A DNA stretch of 64,000 bases. Origin: Microbacterium sp. No. 7 (GTDB lineage: Bacteria > Actinomycetota > Actinomycetes > Actinomycetales > Microbacteriaceae). The position numbers and the translations under genes are program-made. Under the pieces are notes generated by a model. It worked only from the letters and a program-made list of their open reading frames with translations, did not search any database and had not been told where the DNA came from. Each line of letters opens with the position of its first letter. Within the stretch, counting starts at the first letter, position 1. Below are positions 15,940 to 23,498 of this stretch, piece by piece. The DNA is taken from positions 4,278,001 through 4,342,000 of the forward strand of contig NZ_CP012697.1 of assembly GCF_001314225.1 (NCBI RefSeq), written 5' to 3'.

Positions 15940-16386
15940 TCAGAACGGGGCGTTCTCGCCGTAGTTGGGGTTTACCCAGCCATCCGCGCCCGAGGCCGGG
16001 GGCGTCCAGGGCTCCTGCTGGGCGGGATAGTTTTGCGGGAAGTTTCCCGAACCCTGCACAGCGCGGGTGACCTGTGCGGTTGCGAATCGCAGGTCGGGTC
16101 CGAACGCGTCGGCGTTGATCTCCCACGCTGTACGTTTCACGTTGTCGCGGTCCTCGTAGGTGCGGGATTCGAGACGTCCGACGACGATCACCGACGTGCC
16201 CTTCTCGAGGTGCGCTGCGTTCTCTGCGAGGGAACCCCACAGTGTGATGCGGTGGAAGTCGGTTTCCTTCTTGTCATCTCGACCCCGGTTCACGGCCACG
16301 GTCACGTTCCCCACGGGAAGGCCGTTCTTCGTGAACCTCAGTTCGACGGGCGCGACCATGTTCCCGCGAATGGTGATGCTCGTCAT
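15940..16386 (-). CDS. ssb: Single-stranded DNA-binding protein
   Basis: 148 residues with an OB fold of the SSB type: 'MTSITIRGNMVAPVELRFTKNGLPV', then 'FHRITLWGSLAENAAHLEKGTSVIVVGRLESRTY' with the conserved Trp and Gly. The C-terminal third is disordered, Pro/Gln-rich, and ends in PF (GENAPF) like SSB tails that recruit partners, though less acidic than usual. It coats single strands in phage replication and recombination. Neighbour of the RusA gene. Confidence 0.92.
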   Translation of the reverse strand: MTSITIRGNMVAPVELRFTKNGLPVGNVTVAVNRGRDDKKETDFHRITLWGSLAENAAHLEKGTSVIVVGRLESRTYEDRDNVKRTAWEINADAFGPDLRFATAQVTRAVQGSGNFPQNYPAQQEPWTPPASGADGWVNPNYGENAPF

Positions 16387-16565
16387 CAGGTGTCCTCTCC
16401 GTGGTAGATGCCGTGGCGTTTCGCGGCGTCGGCGATGAGCCCGGCGGGTCGCTCCTCGAACCCTTCACGGGCACCGGCGGCGGCGGGCGTCACGCTGATC
16501 GTGATACCCATGTCCTTCATGCGCTGCATCTCACGGTCGAGTTGATCCTGTGCTCTCTTGTTCAT
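16386..16565 (-). CDS. Small hypothetical protein
   Basis: 59 residues (MNKRAQDQLDREMQRMKDMG...). Helical N terminus and a C terminus reading AGLIADAAKRHGIYHGEDT. Both ends overlap SSB and RusA genes by one to four bases, so it is part of the same coupled chain. No family recognised. Confidence 0.58.
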   Translation of the reverse strand: MNKRAQDQLDREMQRMKDMGITISVTPAAAGAREGFEERPAGLIADAAKRHGIYHGEDT

Positions 16566-16990
16566 TGGATGGTTCTCGCTATCGCGTCTATGTCGTCTGG
16601 TCGGTGGCTGATGTCACGGATCGTGACCTCGAACCTGGCCTTCTCCCCCGGCCTGTACTCGATACGGAGGCGTGGTTTCGACATCCATTCCGGGGAATCG
16701 TCAGGCACGATGTGTGCTGAGATGCCACGGTCTGAACCGATCGCGTCGTAGATCGCTTTACAGAACGGGTCAGGGCCGTCCGTGTCCCGTTTCCGCCTGT
16801 CCGTGACAACCCATACGATCTGCACCTCGCAACGTTGCATTTTCGGTACCCGGTGGGAACGAGTAAGGGCGACAACCAGGTTCCTGACCTCGGCTGTCGC
16901 CCTTGCTTTCACACGCCAATGCGTGCGACTGTTCGCAGATAACCCGTCGGGTGGACGGGGGTACGGGAGGACGATCGTCCACACGCTCAC
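16562..16990 (-). CDS. RusA-like Holliday junction resolvase
   Basis: 142 residues from the GTG at 16990 (a second GTG at 16984 is possible). RusA enzymes cut four-way DNA junctions. 'RRKRDTDGPDPFCKAIYDAIG' with the two Asp of the active site, followed by 'IVPDDSPEW' carrying the later acidic pair, is the RusA signature. Placement beside SSB fits a recombination and replication module. Confidence 0.87.
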   Translation of the reverse strand: MSVWTIVLPYPRPPDGLSANSRTHWRVKARATAEVRNLVVALTRSHRVPKMQRCEVQIVWVVTDRRKRDTDGPDPFCKAIYDAIGSDRGISAHIVPDDSPEWMSKPRLRIEYRPGEKARFEVTIRDISHRPDDIDAIARTIQ

Positions 16991-17154
16991 GACTCGATCA
17001 CCAACTCCGATGCGACCATCGAATAGTGGGCCGACTTCTTTCGCAGGTCGGCATCGCATGCGAGATGCGCCACCCATTCCGGATAGACAGCCCGGGCATC
17101 CCGCACGTTCGGGACAACCTGGGCACCGCTTTCGATCTCGATAACTCTGCTCAT
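16987..17154 (-). CDS. Small hypothetical protein
   Basis: 55 residues (MSRVIEIESGAQVVPNVRD...). Contains a helix 'DADLRKKSAHYSMV'. Overlaps RusA start (GTGA) and the methyltransferase C-half stop, so it is probably translated. Function unknown. Confidence 0.55.
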   Translation of the reverse strand: MSRVIEIESGAQVVPNVRDARAVYPEWVAHLACDADLRKKSAHYSMVASELVIES

Positions 17155-17818
17155 ATTCGACCTTCCAGAAGTGAGGCGAGCGCTTCAGGCGCACGCTGGA
17201 GAAGGCCGACCGTCGCGGCCTCGGCCTGCTGTGGGACGACGCCGTTGCCAGCGGCTTTCAGCTCCTCGGCCCGGGTCAACCCGACGCCCGTGATATGCCC
17301 CTCGGGGAGACCCATCATCCATTCCGGGAGCTCCGAGTTCAGGCGCGGTTTCCCGCCCTTCCCGTCGTGCCGCACAGGCGACGGGGCGGGGCGAGTGATC
17401 CGCTCCCACCGGGCCACAGCCTCGGCGTAGATCCCCCAGTCGTCGCGCGGCACTACCGTCCCTTGTGGCCGGTCGTCGTCCGAGCGGGCACCCCCAAGGC
17501 CGTATGCGAGCTCAGTGGATGAGCCGCCCCTGGTCGCGCGAGGAGTGGGCATCTGCCGCGCCTCACGGCCAAGGTCCCGTGCATGACCGTTGCCCGTTTC
17601 CGGTTGCGTCGTCGGCGTGGGTAGCAGGTGCTCGACCACGTCTTGGATCGTGACCGAGTGCCCCCCCCCTGCGGCGTTTGTCCGGATGCTGACTGCCGCC
17701 CCGGTCCGCGCTGTACGCGTCCGGCGTCGGCAACAACCGTCCTGAGATCCTGCCCACCCTCACCATGCCTCCCCGGCCCGTTCATCTCACTCGTCGTCGG
17801 AGTCGGCAGTAGACGCAT
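17151..17818 (-). pseudogene. C-terminal half of a phage DNA cytosine-5 methyltransferase, in three frames
   Basis: Begins at ATG 17818 (MRLLPTPTTSEMNG) and ends with 'WMMGLPEGHITGVGLTRAEELKAAGNGVVPQQ', the target-side and motif IX/X region of m5C methyltransferases. Repeats of 'LLPTP' appear in all three frames: frame A to about 17,740, frame B (LLPTPDAYSADRGGSQHPDK) to the nine-G run at 17661-17669, frame C to the stop. One base fewer in the G run restores B to C. An open frame from 17639 covers the last 162 residues. Confidence 0.75.
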
Positions 17819-18284
17819 CTCGAACCTCCACGCTGGTCAATGTGTCCCAGAGGGTTCGGGACACATTGTCGGCCTTGTTCGTCCGCCGCCGCGACGGCGT
17901 ATCCCAACCCGGGCGCGGCGGACGCTGCGCGACCACACGGAACCCAGCTGCACGGAGGCTCGCGCCCGACTCATCCGCCTGCGTGTACGTGATAAGCCGG
18001 TCGTAGCCGAGCGCGAACGCGGCGCGCCGGCACGCGCCGTAGAGCATGCTGTTCGCGTTCCTCGTGCCGTCCGTCGCCGTGCGGATCACTTCGAGCGTCG
18101 CGCCTTCGGACTGGATGACTCGGGACACGGGGCGCCCAACGATGGCAACACCGACGAGCTCGTGTCCGTCTGCGACGCCGATGCTGAACTTGTGACCGAT
18201 CGGCGGGTCGTTGTGCCTGTGGTGCAGGGCGACGAACTCACGAGCGGACGCGAGGTCAACCGGCACGATCCGAAGAGACATCAT
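17787..18284 (-). CDS. XF1762-type phage acetyltransferase-fold protein
   Basis: 165 residues. 'FVALHHRHNDPPIGHKFSIGVAD' and 'IVGRPVSR', 'RNANSMLYGACRRAAFALGYDRLITYT' and 'GASLRAAGFRVV' match the XF1762 family of phage proteins with a GNAT-like fold. It sits between the two halves of a cytosine methyltransferase; its ATG overlaps the stop of the first half, using GGGGGAGG as ribosome site, and its last 32 bases overlap the start of the second half. The frame is intact. Role unknown. Confidence 0.85.
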   Translation of the reverse strand: MMSLRIVPVDLASAREFVALHHRHNDPPIGHKFSIGVADGHELVGVAIVGRPVSRVIQSEGATLEVIRTATDGTRNANSMLYGACRRAAFALGYDRLITYTQADESGASLRAAGFRVVAQRPPRPGWDTPSRRRTNKADNVSRTLWDTLTSVEVRDASTADSDDE

Positions 18285-19166
18285 CCTCCCCCGTTGAGCA
18301 TCTGCACGGCGATCGTCAACGGGATCCCGTTACTCGCCCCCGACGCGGCATTCACCTTCGCGCGGCGTGCCATGAAAGTGTCGACCCCTTCACCGTCGTT
18401 ACTCACCGCAGCGTTCGGGGTCGGGAGCAACCGCCCCCCCTTCTCGGGGCCAGGCGATGATGAAGACACGGAACCGGGCGTGGGGGGCACCGACTGTGGA
18501 CGCTTCCAGACCCGTCCATTCCGCATCGAACCCGAGGTCGGCCAGATCCCGCAGAACTGTGGCGATAGCTCGCTGAACAAGTCGATGCTCCCGTTCGCGT
18601 CGAGCCAACGCCCGCTTGCGGTGTCGAGCAACGCGAACGAGTTCGGCACGTTTCCGTCTGACGTAGTCGCGGTCACCCGCCCACCTCCTGATCCTGTGCT
18701 CAATCAACGCGGCCACCCGATCCCACCGCCGCACTTCCGCATCGGCGGCGGTCATCTCGTCATGCCACGGCTCACCATCGGCTGACAGCAGACCGCGAAC
18801 GTTCTCGATCACGACCAGCCGGGGCCGCTGCTCCGAGATAGCCCGACGGAACTCCGCCCACAATCCGGAACGCGTGCCGTCCTTGAGTCCCTGCTGACGG
18901 CCCGCTACCGACACGTCCTGGCATGGGAACCCGCCCGACATCACATCGACTCGCGGGGCCTTCGTGAAGTCGACCTTCGTGACGTCGCCGAGATTCGGAA
19001 CATCCGGCCAGTGATGCGCGAGGATCCGCGACGGCGCCTCATCGAACTCACAGAACCACGCAGGCTCCACCCTGAAACCGAACCGGGCAAGCGCCGCCAC
19101 GACACCGAGATCGAGTCCGCCGTATCCAGAGAAGAGGCTGCCGGCGCGGAGCGTGATGGGTGTCAC
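18281..19166 (-). pseudogene. N-terminal half of a phage DNA cytosine-5 methyltransferase, one frameshift
   Basis: Start ATG 19166. Motif I 'LFSGYGGLDLG', the catalytic 'GGFPCQDVSVAG' (PC motif), 'VIENVRG' (ENV) and motif VIII 'APHARFRVFI' are all present, so the methyl-donor and catalytic side is complete. At the seven-G run (plus-strand C7 at 18434-18440) the frame shifts: the first frame stops at 18399, whereas the other continues 'GGRLLPTPNAAVSND...' to 18281. One G fewer joins them. Confidence 0.8.
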
Positions 19167-19927
19167 GCTGCATCACCGTCCCCGAGGGAAGAGAAGTCGA
19201 ACGCTTGCTGAGCTAGGCGGTGGGCCGCAGCTTCGGCGTAGTCCTCGCGCGCCTCATAGGCGACACATCGCCGGCCGAGATGTCGAGCGGCGATGGCCGT
19301 TGTCCCGGACCCGGCGAATGGGTCGATCACAAGACCACCCGGTGGGGTGCTGTACTCGATGAGGGGTGCGACAGCGCCCACCGGCTTCTGAGTCGGATGG
19401 ACAGCGTGGCCGTGCGTGGAACGGACGTACTGGACTGACCGCATGAGACGCGGACCGCCGTCCTCCGAAACGTAGTCCGACGCTCCCCGTGACCCCTGAT
19501 GCTCCCCCTTCGTGGCCCGCCGACGCAGTGCTCGGGGCGTTGCATCCGGGGTCGTCGGTGTCACATGGTAGAGATCCCGCCATTCCCCTCGATACCAAAG
19601 GTTGGCGATCTCATGCACGCGCCGGAATCGGTCGGCCGCGAGGCCGGATCCGTTGTGCTTCTCCCAGATGAAGTCCTGCGAGAACTGCCACCCTGCCGCG
19701 ATGAACTCTCGTGAATGTGCGAGGTGCATCCGCATTGATCCGTAGACCCACAACGATGGTGCGACGGTCGCCATAGCATCGGGCCAACCTGTCGGCCATG
19801 TGTCCCACTCGAGCGACGTCTCGCCATAGGGCGGATCCGTGACGATCGCATCCGCGGCCGGGATTTCCGCGTCTTCGTAGCGACCGTGGTAGAGGGTCAC
19901 GAGGTCGTCTTCGTAGTAGGGCTTCAT
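19163..19927 (-). CDS. Site-specific DNA adenine (N6/N4) methyltransferase
   Basis: 254 residues, start with CCGGAG ten bases upstream. 'AIVTDPPYGETS' (motif IV, DPPY) comes first and 'VIDPFAGSGTTAIAA' (motif I) comes late, the beta-class order. Methylates phage DNA, probably against host restriction. A third methyltransferase in the same operon. The stop overlaps the start of the cytosine methyltransferase. Intact, with no restriction partner nearby. Confidence 0.9.
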   Translation of the reverse strand: MKPYYEDDLVTLYHGRYEDAEIPAADAIVTDPPYGETSLEWDTWPTGWPDAMATVAPSLWVYGSMRMHLAHSREFIAAGWQFSQDFIWEKHNGSGLAADRFRRVHEIANLWYRGEWRDLYHVTPTTPDATPRALRRRATKGEHQGSRGASDYVSEDGGPRLMRSVQYVRSTHGHAVHPTQKPVGAVAPLIEYSTPPGGLVIDPFAGSGTTAIAARHLGRRCVAYEAREDYAEAAAHRLAQQAFDFSSLGDGDAA

Positions 19928-19947
19928 GGTGTGCTCCGGGTATGCGT

Positions 19948-19973
19948 GTGGCCCACCACCATGGGTGGGCCAC
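19948..19973 (-). terminator. Strong intergenic hairpin
   Basis: GTGGCCCACC (19948-19957) pairs perfectly over ten bases with GGTGGGCCAC (19964-19973); loop ACCATG. Lies between the adenine methyltransferase start and the stop of the upstream gene. No T tract follows, so it may be a partial terminator or a processing site. Confidence 0.5.
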
Positions 19974-19981
19974 GGAATGTT

Positions 19982-20665
19982 TCAGGCGGCTTTCGGGAGT
20001 CCCTTGGGGCGTTCTCTGGGATCGTCGATGTCGTCCCAGCAGAGCCCGGGTACCCACCCGTGTTTGACGGCCATGCGGCGTGCACGGACCGCGTACGGCC
20101 CCTCCGGTGGAGGCGCGACTTCGAGCTCGTCGTACAGCTCTTTGATGAGTTCGTGGATGGCGACGGTCACGAGGTTCGCGTGCGTCCATGACCACATCTG
20201 CTGGGCGTCTTTCCCGATCCGTTGTCCGAGGGCGGTGAGGGTCCAGCCTTGTGCGGCGAGTCCTTGGATGCGCCGGCGTGTGCCGGTCGCGTCAACGAAC
20301 GCGGTCGTCCGTTTCTGGAGCGAGTGGACACCGAGGATGCGTTGCGTTGTCTCCGCCGTGACCCACCTACCGGGTTGGCGGAGCATCCGCTGCAGGCTGG
20401 ACTTGTTCATCCCGGTCGCGTCTGCGATCTCACGCATCGTCCACCCGTCCTTGCGGAGAAGCACCAGTCGTTCGATCACGGGCTCGACAGGGTGGCGTAC
20501 CGGGTGGCGACCGTACGCTGCGTTTCGGCGTTGTCTCGCCGCGTGAGCACTGTTCGCGGCCCCGCAAACGTCACATGAGCAGCAGCACTTCTTGTAGCAG
20601 TAGATGCCGTGCTTGTGGTTCGGGTTCTCACACCGCGTGTCCCGGCGGGCGCCTTCACGAGGCAC
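19982..20665 (-). CDS. DNA-binding protein with Cys-rich head and helix-turn-helix
   Basis: 227 residues from GTG 20665, with AGGAAGG upstream. Residues 12-35 hold a cluster 'CENPNHKHGIYCYKKCCCSCDVC' rich in Cys/His, likely a zinc module. Around residue 75 'DGWTMREIADATGMNKSSLQRML' is a clear helix-turn-helix. A second similar unit 'QGWTLTALGQRIGKDAQQMW' follows. Probably a phage regulator; target unknown. Confidence 0.78.
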   Translation of the reverse strand: MPREGARRDTRCENPNHKHGIYCYKKCCCSCDVCGAANSAHAARQRRNAAYGRHPVRHPVEPVIERLVLLRKDGWTMREIADATGMNKSSLQRMLRQPGRWVTAETTQRILGVHSLQKRTTAFVDATGTRRRIQGLAAQGWTLTALGQRIGKDAQQMWSWTHANLVTVAIHELIKELYDELEVAPPPEGPYAVRARRMAVKHGWVPGLCWDDIDDPRERPKGLPKAA

Positions 20666-20915
20666 GGCCGGTGGCCTTCCTGTGCTCGTGGAGGGTTTCC
20701 CCGATCCGCATGGTGATCTCGCTGAGGAGCCGCTTCCGGAACGGCTTCTCACGTTCCCATCGGGTGACGCAGTACTGGATGAACGTGTCCAACTTGTCAC
20801 CGCTGTGCGCCTCTGTGAGGGGCGAACAGGACGCATCCCTACCCAGCACACCAGCCGGTGGGGTTTCGTCCGCCAGCGGGGCCGTGAGCGCCGCAGGCGT
20901 GGGCTCACCGCTCAT
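20655..20915 (-). CDS. Hypothetical prophage protein
   Basis: 86 residues (MSGEPTPAALTAP...). Disordered Ala/Pro-rich first half; helical second half (KLDTFIQYCVTRWEREKPFRKRLLSEI). Overlaps the downstream regulator start by 11 bases. No domain recognised. Confidence 0.6.
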   Translation of the reverse strand: MSGEPTPAALTAPLADETPPAGVLGRDASCSPLTEAHSGDKLDTFIQYCVTRWEREKPFRKRLLSEITMRIGETLHEHRKATGRAS

Positions 20916-21075
20916 CGGAACGCCCCCGGTACAAGGTTTCCGACCGGACAGCACGTCGACCACGCACACCACGGACCGCTGAGACGACCGCGTAGACGAC
21001 GAAGAACGTCAACGCGGCCACGATGATGCATGCCGCGACGGCGGCGAACCATCCGAGGAGTTCCCAACCATTCAT
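20905..21075 (-). CDS. Small membrane protein
   Basis: 56 residues from ATG 21075 (AAGAAGG upstream). One long hydrophobic segment (WFAAVAACIIVAALTFFVVYAVVSAV) and a basic tail. Stop overlaps the next start. Function unknown. Confidence 0.6.
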   Translation of the reverse strand: MNGWELLGWFAAVAACIIVAALTFFVVYAVVSAVRGVRGRRAVRSETLYRGRSDER

Positions 21076-21117
21076 TCTGAAGACCTTCTTTCTCACGAGT
21101 TCCACAGCCACGGGAAA

Positions 21118-21264
21118 GGGTCACTGCCTCGGTAGACCGAGGGACAGTGACCCTGTGGATAACTGTGCCGCGCAGGGCGCGAGAATCTGAAAGATTCGTA
21201 GCTGTAGTAGTAGATGTAGATGTAGATGTAGTAGGCGCGCCCGTAGCTCTGGGCGACGTTTGGG
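21118..21264. other. Candidate replication origin with DnaA box, hairpin and iterons
   Basis: Within the longest non-coding gap of the leftward early region: a nested palindrome (21118-21126 with 21145-21153, nine pairs, enclosing 21127-21132 with 21137-21142, six pairs); a perfect DnaA box, TTATCCACA on the minus strand (21154-21162); GAATCT-GAA-AGATTC (21183-21197); and three tandem TAGATG units (21211-21228) flanked by GTA-rich DNA. It lies directly downstream of the putative replication protein gene. Confidence 0.5.
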
Positions 21265-21810
21265 CTAAACGTCGGGCGTAGCGTTGCCCGTCGGGAACGG
21301 AAGGAACTCCGGGAAGTCCCAGTCGAGATCCGTCTTCGTCTCGCGCACCGGCACCGCGTTCTGCTTCAACACCGTCAACACTTGTGGCTTGTCCCACGCC
21401 GCAAGGTCGGGCTCCGACTTTCGGAGTCGCTGTAGTTCATGGACGACGACAGCTCGGATCTTCGATGACGCGATCGATCCGAACGCTTTCGCCGCCGACA
21501 CCGCGAGGCGCGGCTGCTTCATCAGACCGTCGTGACGGAGGAACGACCGCACGAGCGCCTCATCGGTCATTTGATCGACGACGATGAAGTACTTGTCGGA
21601 AAGCTCCTGTGCTGCGACCATCACGTCCCCCGGGGACATCTCACGCGACATCGCCGCTAGCCGGCCTGGGTGAAACTCGACACACCCGCAGTAGTCCAAC
21701 TTCGGATGCGACGTGAGCTTGAAGTAGAGCGATTGAGCTCCCCCCGTGAGGTCTCGGAAGTCGTCGTCTGACCAAATGTCAACGTTGATGGTCGCTCGCT
21801 CACGCGCCAT
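21265..21810 (-). CDS. Putative phage replication initiator / replisome organiser-like protein
   Basis: 181 residues from ATG 21810. 'INVDIWSDDDFRDLTGGAQSLYFKLTSHPKLDYCGCVEFHPGRLAAM' is the winged-helix start typical of phage replication-organiser and primosome-like proteins; 'FLRHDGLMKQPRLAVSAAKAF' follows as in those families. The C terminus is short and acidic. No ATPase part is present, so helicase loading would need another protein. Adjacent origin-like DNA supports the role. The palindrome GACGTTT/AAACGTC spans its stop. Confidence 0.72.
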   Translation of the reverse strand: MARERATINVDIWSDDDFRDLTGGAQSLYFKLTSHPKLDYCGCVEFHPGRLAAMSREMSPGDVMVAAQELSDKYFIVVDQMTDEALVRSFLRHDGLMKQPRLAVSAAKAFGSIASSKIRAVVVHELQRLRKSEPDLAAWDKPQVLTVLKQNAVPVRETKTDLDWDFPEFLPFPTGNATPDV

Positions 21811-21872
21811 CCGCACCGACCCCCGCCATGCGGCGTTCCGTATCAAGCACGGCTTTCCTGCCTCCTATAGAC

Positions 21873-22082
21873 TCATTCGTCGCACCGACATGGCTTCACG
21901 AGCCAGCACGACCCGCAGACGATCTCGTTGGGCCCGAGCGTGTACGGATCGGGTTTCGGTGCGCACTCGTCATGGACGAACGCGTCGAGGTCTTCGTCTT
22001 TCCTGATCGCGTCTCCGATATGGATACGAGATCCGCACCCGGCGGGGCACATGCCGCCCTCGAAACGCGCCGTGAGGGTCAC
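21873..22082 (-). CDS. Small zinc-finger protein
   Basis: 69 residues from GTG 22082. 'CPAGCG', a central 'DECAP' and a final 'CGSCWLVKPCRC' give several Cys spaced for a treble-clef-like zinc site. Overlaps the upstream gene's stop. Zinc proteins of this pattern are common in actinophages; function unknown. Confidence 0.62.
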   Translation of the reverse strand: MTLTARFEGGMCPAGCGSRIHIGDAIRKDEDLDAFVHDECAPKPDPYTLGPNEIVCGSCWLVKPCRCDE

Positions 22083-22507
22083 CGTGTGTGACCTGCCATT
22101 TCGGTGATCGCGCGAAGACCGTCGCCCCACGCCGCGAGGAGATACGCTGCGATGGCCGCGTGGTGTTCCTCGGGTTGGGTGAGTGCAGCGAGGATGAGCG
22201 CGGTGAGCGTGTCGTCGTCGCCGTTCATCGCGACGGTCATCATGCGTGCCGCGTCGCGTGCGGCTGGGGTCGCACCACGGTCCTCCATGACCCACAAGTC
22301 GCCTTCCCGAAAGTTGACTCCCTTGGTGAGAGCGAGTGGGAAAGACTTGGCGATCATCCGGGTGAGGAGTTTGAACAGCGCGTGCATGTCGCGGTAGCTG
22401 CGGATGTGCTGTTCCATCCAGCCGGCGATGCGGTTGCTGTCGCCATCGTGCACGAGGTACATCAGTTCCTCTGCATCTTCCGCGTCGAACCCATGTTCGT
22501 ATCCCAA
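22079..22507 (-). CDS. Hypothetical prophage protein
   Basis: 142 residues, helical, acidic N terminus (DAEDAEELMYLVHDGD). 'AARDAARMMTVAMNGDDDTLTALILAAL' is a repeated-helix look. No known domain. Nine-base gap to the HNH gene upstream. Confidence 0.65.
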   Translation of the reverse strand: MGYEHGFDAEDAEELMYLVHDGDSNRIAGWMEQHIRSYRDMHALFKLLTRMIAKSFPLALTKGVNFREGDLWVMEDRGATPAARDAARMMTVAMNGDDDTLTALILAALTQPEEHHAAIAAYLLAAWGDGLRAITEMAGHTR

Positions 22508-22516
22508 CTGTTCCTC

Positions 22517-22930
22517 CTAGAACTGCACATCAGGACCGACCGGCTCTTTACGTCCGTCGTCGGTGAGCCACCATCGGGCCCCGTCACGGTCGGTGACGGG
22601 GATAAGTGCGGGTCGGCGAGCCGGATTGACCGTTGCGGCGACGCGCGACACCAGCAGCCCGAGATCGAGCGCAAGGCCACGCTTGGACTCGACCCACCCG
22701 TGACAGCCCGTCACGCCACTGCCGCAGAGGGTGAGGCCATTCGAAGCCTTGTTCGTCCACGTGTCCCGCTTCCCGACCCCGCCGGAACCGCGTGGGCACC
22801 GATGGTGAAGGCTGTAGTCAACCCCGCGAAGGCCGGATGCGACCCAATTCCTGCACCAGAAACAGCGGCCCCCATCCCGTTCGAGGATGAGGGCCGATGT
22901 TGTCGCGTCGAAGCCGGTCTTGGTCGTCAT
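22517..22930 (-). CDS. HNH nuclease-like protein
   Basis: 137 residues. 'ILERDGGRCFWC' then 'YSLHHRCPRGSGG', 'ASNGLTLCGSGVTGCHGWVES' give the HNH order with paired Cys for zinc and the HH catalytic site. The C-terminal 50 residues are an extra beta-type domain (ALIPVTDRDGARWWLTDDG). It may nick DNA in phage replication or packaging. The third HNH gene in the window. Confidence 0.82.
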   Translation of the reverse strand: MTTKTGFDATTSALILERDGGRCFWCRNWVASGLRGVDYSLHHRCPRGSGGVGKRDTWTNKASNGLTLCGSGVTGCHGWVESKRGLALDLGLLVSRVAATVNPARRPALIPVTDRDGARWWLTDDGRKEPVGPDVQF

Positions 22931-23076
22931 GACGACGGTTCCAACCCGTGGGCGGCGTAGAACTCAGCTGCGGCGATCGCTGACGGCAACCGGTGATACC
23001 CGGCGAGGGAACCAACATGCTGTCCGGCGATGGTGATGAACCACATGCCGGCGGTCTTGAACACGAATGGCCTCAC
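22927..23076 (-). CDS. Small hypothetical protein
   Basis: 49 residues from GTG 23076 (VRPFVFKTAGMWFITIAG...). Beta-hairpin start and a helical end. Overlaps both neighbours in GTGA/ATGA style, so very likely translated. Function unknown. Confidence 0.57.
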   Translation of the reverse strand: MRPFVFKTAGMWFITIAGQHVGSLAGYHRLPSAIAAAEFYAAHGLEPSS

Positions 23077-23498
23077 GGCTTCGCCTTCCGTCGGGGCGGG
23101 TTGATGCCTGCGAAGCGGAGCGCGGCCGACAGTGCCGCGGTGCGTGCGGTCTCCTGCGGGAACGCTGCGGTGACCTCGTCGGCGTCTTTGGTTCCTCGGG
23201 TGGCTTCCGCGGTCGCGATCGGTCGCACGTCGTAGGCAGACCGGTACACCGACGCCCGCACCGTGTATCGCACTTCCCCGCCCGCCAGATGGAGGTTGCC
23301 GGTGAAGGTGTCAAGTGTTTCGACGTCCTGCCCATTGATGAGGATGACGTGAGTGTCGAGACGCCCCTCCGGGTAGCGGCGCCAGAAGACCTTGATGCGG
23401 TCATCAGCTGTCACGAGGTCGTCGACCACGCGCTCGGGCTTCGCCTCACGGTGCAAACGGGAACGCTCAGAACTTTCGGGGAGGGTGATGTCGGTCAT
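23073..23498 (-). CDS. Hypothetical recombination-associated protein
   Basis: 141 residues, immediately downstream of the RecE-like nuclease in a coupled pair. Beta-strand middle (DTHVILINGQDVETLDTFTGNLHLAGG) and a helical end 'FPQETARTAALSAALRFAGI', reminiscent of the end of single-strand annealing proteins. Position where a RecT/ERF annealase would be expected, but the sequence match is not clear, so the role is inference only. Confidence 0.55.
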   Translation of the reverse strand: MTDITLPESSERSRLHREAKPERVVDDLVTADDRIKVFWRRYPEGRLDTHVILINGQDVETLDTFTGNLHLAGGEVRYTVRASVYRSAYDVRPIATAEATRGTKDADEVTAAFPQETARTAALSAALRFAGINPPRRKAKP

